64,000 nt of DNA. It comes from Henricia sp. BOLD:AAB3569 (lineage: Eukaryota; Echinodermata; Asteroidea; Spinulosida; Echinasteridae). The notes beneath the pieces were generated by a model. That model was not told the origin of the DNA. It saw only the letters and a program-made list of their open reading frames with translations, and did no database searches. Shown here piece after piece: positions 61,601 through 64,000 of the stretch (its first letter is position 1; each line of letters starts with the position of its first letter). Position numbers and translations under genes: made by a program. The stretch is taken from positions 62,001-126,000 of the forward strand of contig JBBELK010000543.1 in the NCBI GenBank assembly GCA_037783545.1. The letters are read 5' to 3'.

Positions 61601-64000
61601 TCTGTCAATTTTTTATGACAAGTGCGCAATATAGAGAGTTTAGGGCATGCAAAATTTGAAGTTCGTCGGAACATTTTTCGACCTCCAAATTTGCCGACGT
61701 TTGGACCACACTTTGACCAAATTGCCGAGCCAAACTGCGGTGCGTTAACGACAGTCCGAATGACTGAGCATGCGCACAACTCAGGAGTACCCCAAAGAGG
61801 TGTGTACAGACAGCCACGGTTTGCGCGAGAGCAGTCAGGAAGCCTCAACCCAGTTTTTTCTAAACTTTGAAATTTCTCTGCCATTTCCCGGCGAAAGTCT
61901 GTCAATTTTTTATGACAAGTGCGCAATATAGAGAGTTTAGGGCATGCAAAATTTGAAGTTCGTCGGAACATTTTTCGACCTCCAAATTTGCCGACGTTTG
62001 GACCACAGTTTGACCAAATTGCCGAGCCAAACTGCGGTGCGTTAACGACAGTCCGAATGACTGAGCATGCGCACAACTCAGGAGTACCCCAAAGAGGTGT
62101 GTACAGACAGCCACGGTTTGCGTGAGAGCAGTCAGGAAGCCTCAACCCAGTTTTTTCTAAACTTTGAAATTTCTCTGCCATTTCCCGGCGAAAGTCTGTC
62201 AATTTTTTTATGACAAGTGCGCAATATAGAGAGTTCAGGGCATGCAAAATTTGAAGTTCGTCGGAACATTTTTCGACCTCCAAATTTGCCGACGTTTGGA
62301 CCACACTTTGACCAAATTGCCGAGCCAAACTGCGGTGCGTTAACGACAGTCCGAATGACTGAGCATGCGCACAACTCAGGAGTACCCCAAAGAGGTGTGT
62401 ACAGACAGCCACGGTTTGCGCGAGAGCAGTCAGGAAGCCTCAACCCAGTTTTTTCTAAACTTTGAAATTTCTCTGCCATTTCCCGGCGAAAGTCTGTCAA
62501 TTTTTTTATGACAAGTGCGCAATATAGAGAGTTTAGGGCATGCAAAATTTGAAGTTCGTCGGAACATTTTTCGACCTCCAAATTTGCCGACGTTTGGACC
62601 ACACTTTGACCAAATTGCCGAGCCAAACTGCGGTGCGTTAACGACAGTCCGAATGACTGAGCATGCGCACAGCTCAGGAGTACCCCAAAGAGGTGTGTAC
62701 AGACAGCCACGGTTTGCGCGAGAGCAGTCAGGAAGCCTCAACCCAGTTTTTTCTAAACTTTGAAATTTCTCTGCCATTTCCCGGCGAAAGTCTGTCAATT
62801 TTTTATGACAAGTGCGCAATATAGAGAGTTTAGGGCATGCAAAATTTGAAGTTCGTCGGAACATTTTTCGACCTCCAAATTTGCCGACGTTTGGACCACA
62901 CTTTGACCAAATTGCCGAGCCAAACTGCGGTGCGTTAACGACAGTCCGAATGACTGAGCATGCGCACAACTCAGGAGTACCCCAAAGAGGTGTGTACAGA
63001 CAGCCACGGTTTGCGCGAGAGCAGTCAGGAAGCCTCAACCCAGTTTTTTCTAAACTTTGAAATTTCTCTGCCATTTCCCGGCGAAAGTCTGTCAATTTTG
63101 TTATGACAAGTGCGCAATATAGAGAGTTTAGGGCATGCAAAATTTGAAGTTTGCGGAACATTTTTCGACCTCCAAATTTGCCGACGTTTGGACCACACTT
63201 TGACCAAATTGCCGAGCCAAACTGCGGTGCGTTAACGACAGTCCGAATGACTGAACATGCGCACAACTCAGGAGTACCCCAAAGAGGTGTGTACAGACAG
63301 CCACGGTTTGCGCGAGAGCAGTCAGGAAGCCTCAACCCAGTTTTTTCTAAACTTTGAAATTTCTCTGCCATTTCCCGGCGAAAGTCTGTCAATTTTTTAT
63401 GACAAGTGCGCAATATAGAGAGTTTAGGGCATGCAAAATTTGAAGTTCGTCGGAACATTTTTCGACCTCCAAATTTGCCGACGTTTGGACCACACTTTGA
63501 CCAAATTGCCGAGCCAAACTGCGGTGCGTTAACGACAGTCCGAATGACTGAGCATGCGCACAACTCAGGAGTACCCCAAAGAGGTGTGTACAGACAGCCA
63601 CGGTTTGCGCGAGATTAGTCAGGAAGCCTCAACCCAGTTTTTTCTAAACTTTGAAATTTCTCTGCCATTTCCCGGCGAAAGTCTGTCAATTTTTTTATGA
63701 CAAGTGCGCAATATAGAGAGTTTAGGGCATGCAAAATTTGAAGTTCGTCGGAACATTTTTCGACCTCCAAATTTGCCGACGTTTGGACCACACTTTGACC
63801 AAATTGCCGAGCCAAACTGCGGTGCGTTAACGACAGTCCGAATGACTGAACATGCGCACAACTCAGGAGTACCCCAAAGAGGTGTGTACAGACAGCTACG
63901 GTTTGCGCGAGAGCAGTCAGGAAGCCTCAACCCAGTTTTTTCTAAACTTTGAAATTTCTCTGCCATTTCCCGGCGAAAGTCTGTCAATTTTTTTATGACA

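Larger units (their letters stand above)
48672..64000. repeat. 297-bp satellite array, segment D
   Basis: About 51 monomers in the same orientation, running off the window end. Regional variants include GAAAGTATGT followed one monomer later by GGTTGGCGCGAG (49107/49329, 52974/53195, 55055/55277, 58327/58549) and AGGAGTGCCCCAAAG (near 50190, 51080, 54054, 56434, 59409). A monomer near 63150 has lost two bases (AAGTTTGCGGAAC). No gene is seen. Confidence 0.98.

Noticed and set aside
1-64000. CRISPR array
   Set aside because: Units are 297 bp and contiguous with no unique spacers, and the context is eukaryotic.
1-64000. Tandem gene cluster (5S rRNA, snRNA or histone)
   Set aside because: The monomer has no 5S internal control region, no snRNA Sm-site layout and no histone coding sequence.

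Overview
This window is almost entirely one satellite DNA array from an animal genome. About 60.4 kb of the 64 kb consists of roughly 203 head-to-tail copies of a 297-bp monomer, all in the same orientation. The array runs off both ends of the window, so neither edge is seen. I recognise no intact protein-coding gene, rRNA gene or functional tRNA gene. The host is a eukaryote, most likely an invertebrate metazoan. The grounds are a tRNA-derived SINE with a target-site duplication, a TIR DNA transposon carrying a PHD-finger fragment of BAZ2-like type with a plausible intron, and YY1/CRE/NRF-1-like promoter words. The species cannot be fixed from the sequence.

Layout: 1-7849 satellite; 7850-8131 a tRNA-derived SINE on the minus strand, flanked by a 13-bp target-site duplication; 8132-28709 satellite; 28710-29378 a second foreign insert with a 67-bp minisatellite, a near-perfect palindrome and, at its right end, the same 32-bp SINE head; 29379-46025 satellite; 46026-48671 a 2,646-bp non-autonomous DNA transposon with perfect 32-bp terminal inverted repeats and a 5-bp target-site duplication; 48672-64000 satellite.

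The satellite is a mosaic of local higher-order repeats (HORs). Rare monomer variants recur at exact multiples of the monomer: 2-mers near 10.2-11.4 kb and 12.8-13.6 kb, a 12-mer copied into a 15-monomer version at 14.6-22.6 kb, a 6-mer at 31.6-34.8 kb, a 4-mer at 36.3-38.4 kb, a 5-mer at 42.5-45.5 kb, and variant pairs about 17 monomers (about 5.05 kb) apart at several places. This is the pattern expected from repeated unequal exchange or replication-slippage amplification.

Because 297 is divisible by 3, open frames run through many monomers on both strands, the longest 1,673 codons. They start at GTG or TTG rather than ATG, are open in more than one frame at once, and are broken by T-tract length changes, so I do not call them genes. 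The most informative non-satellite DNA is the transposon, with its host-gene-like insert and a nested 101-bp foldback element whose empty site can be seen in a sister repeat nearby.
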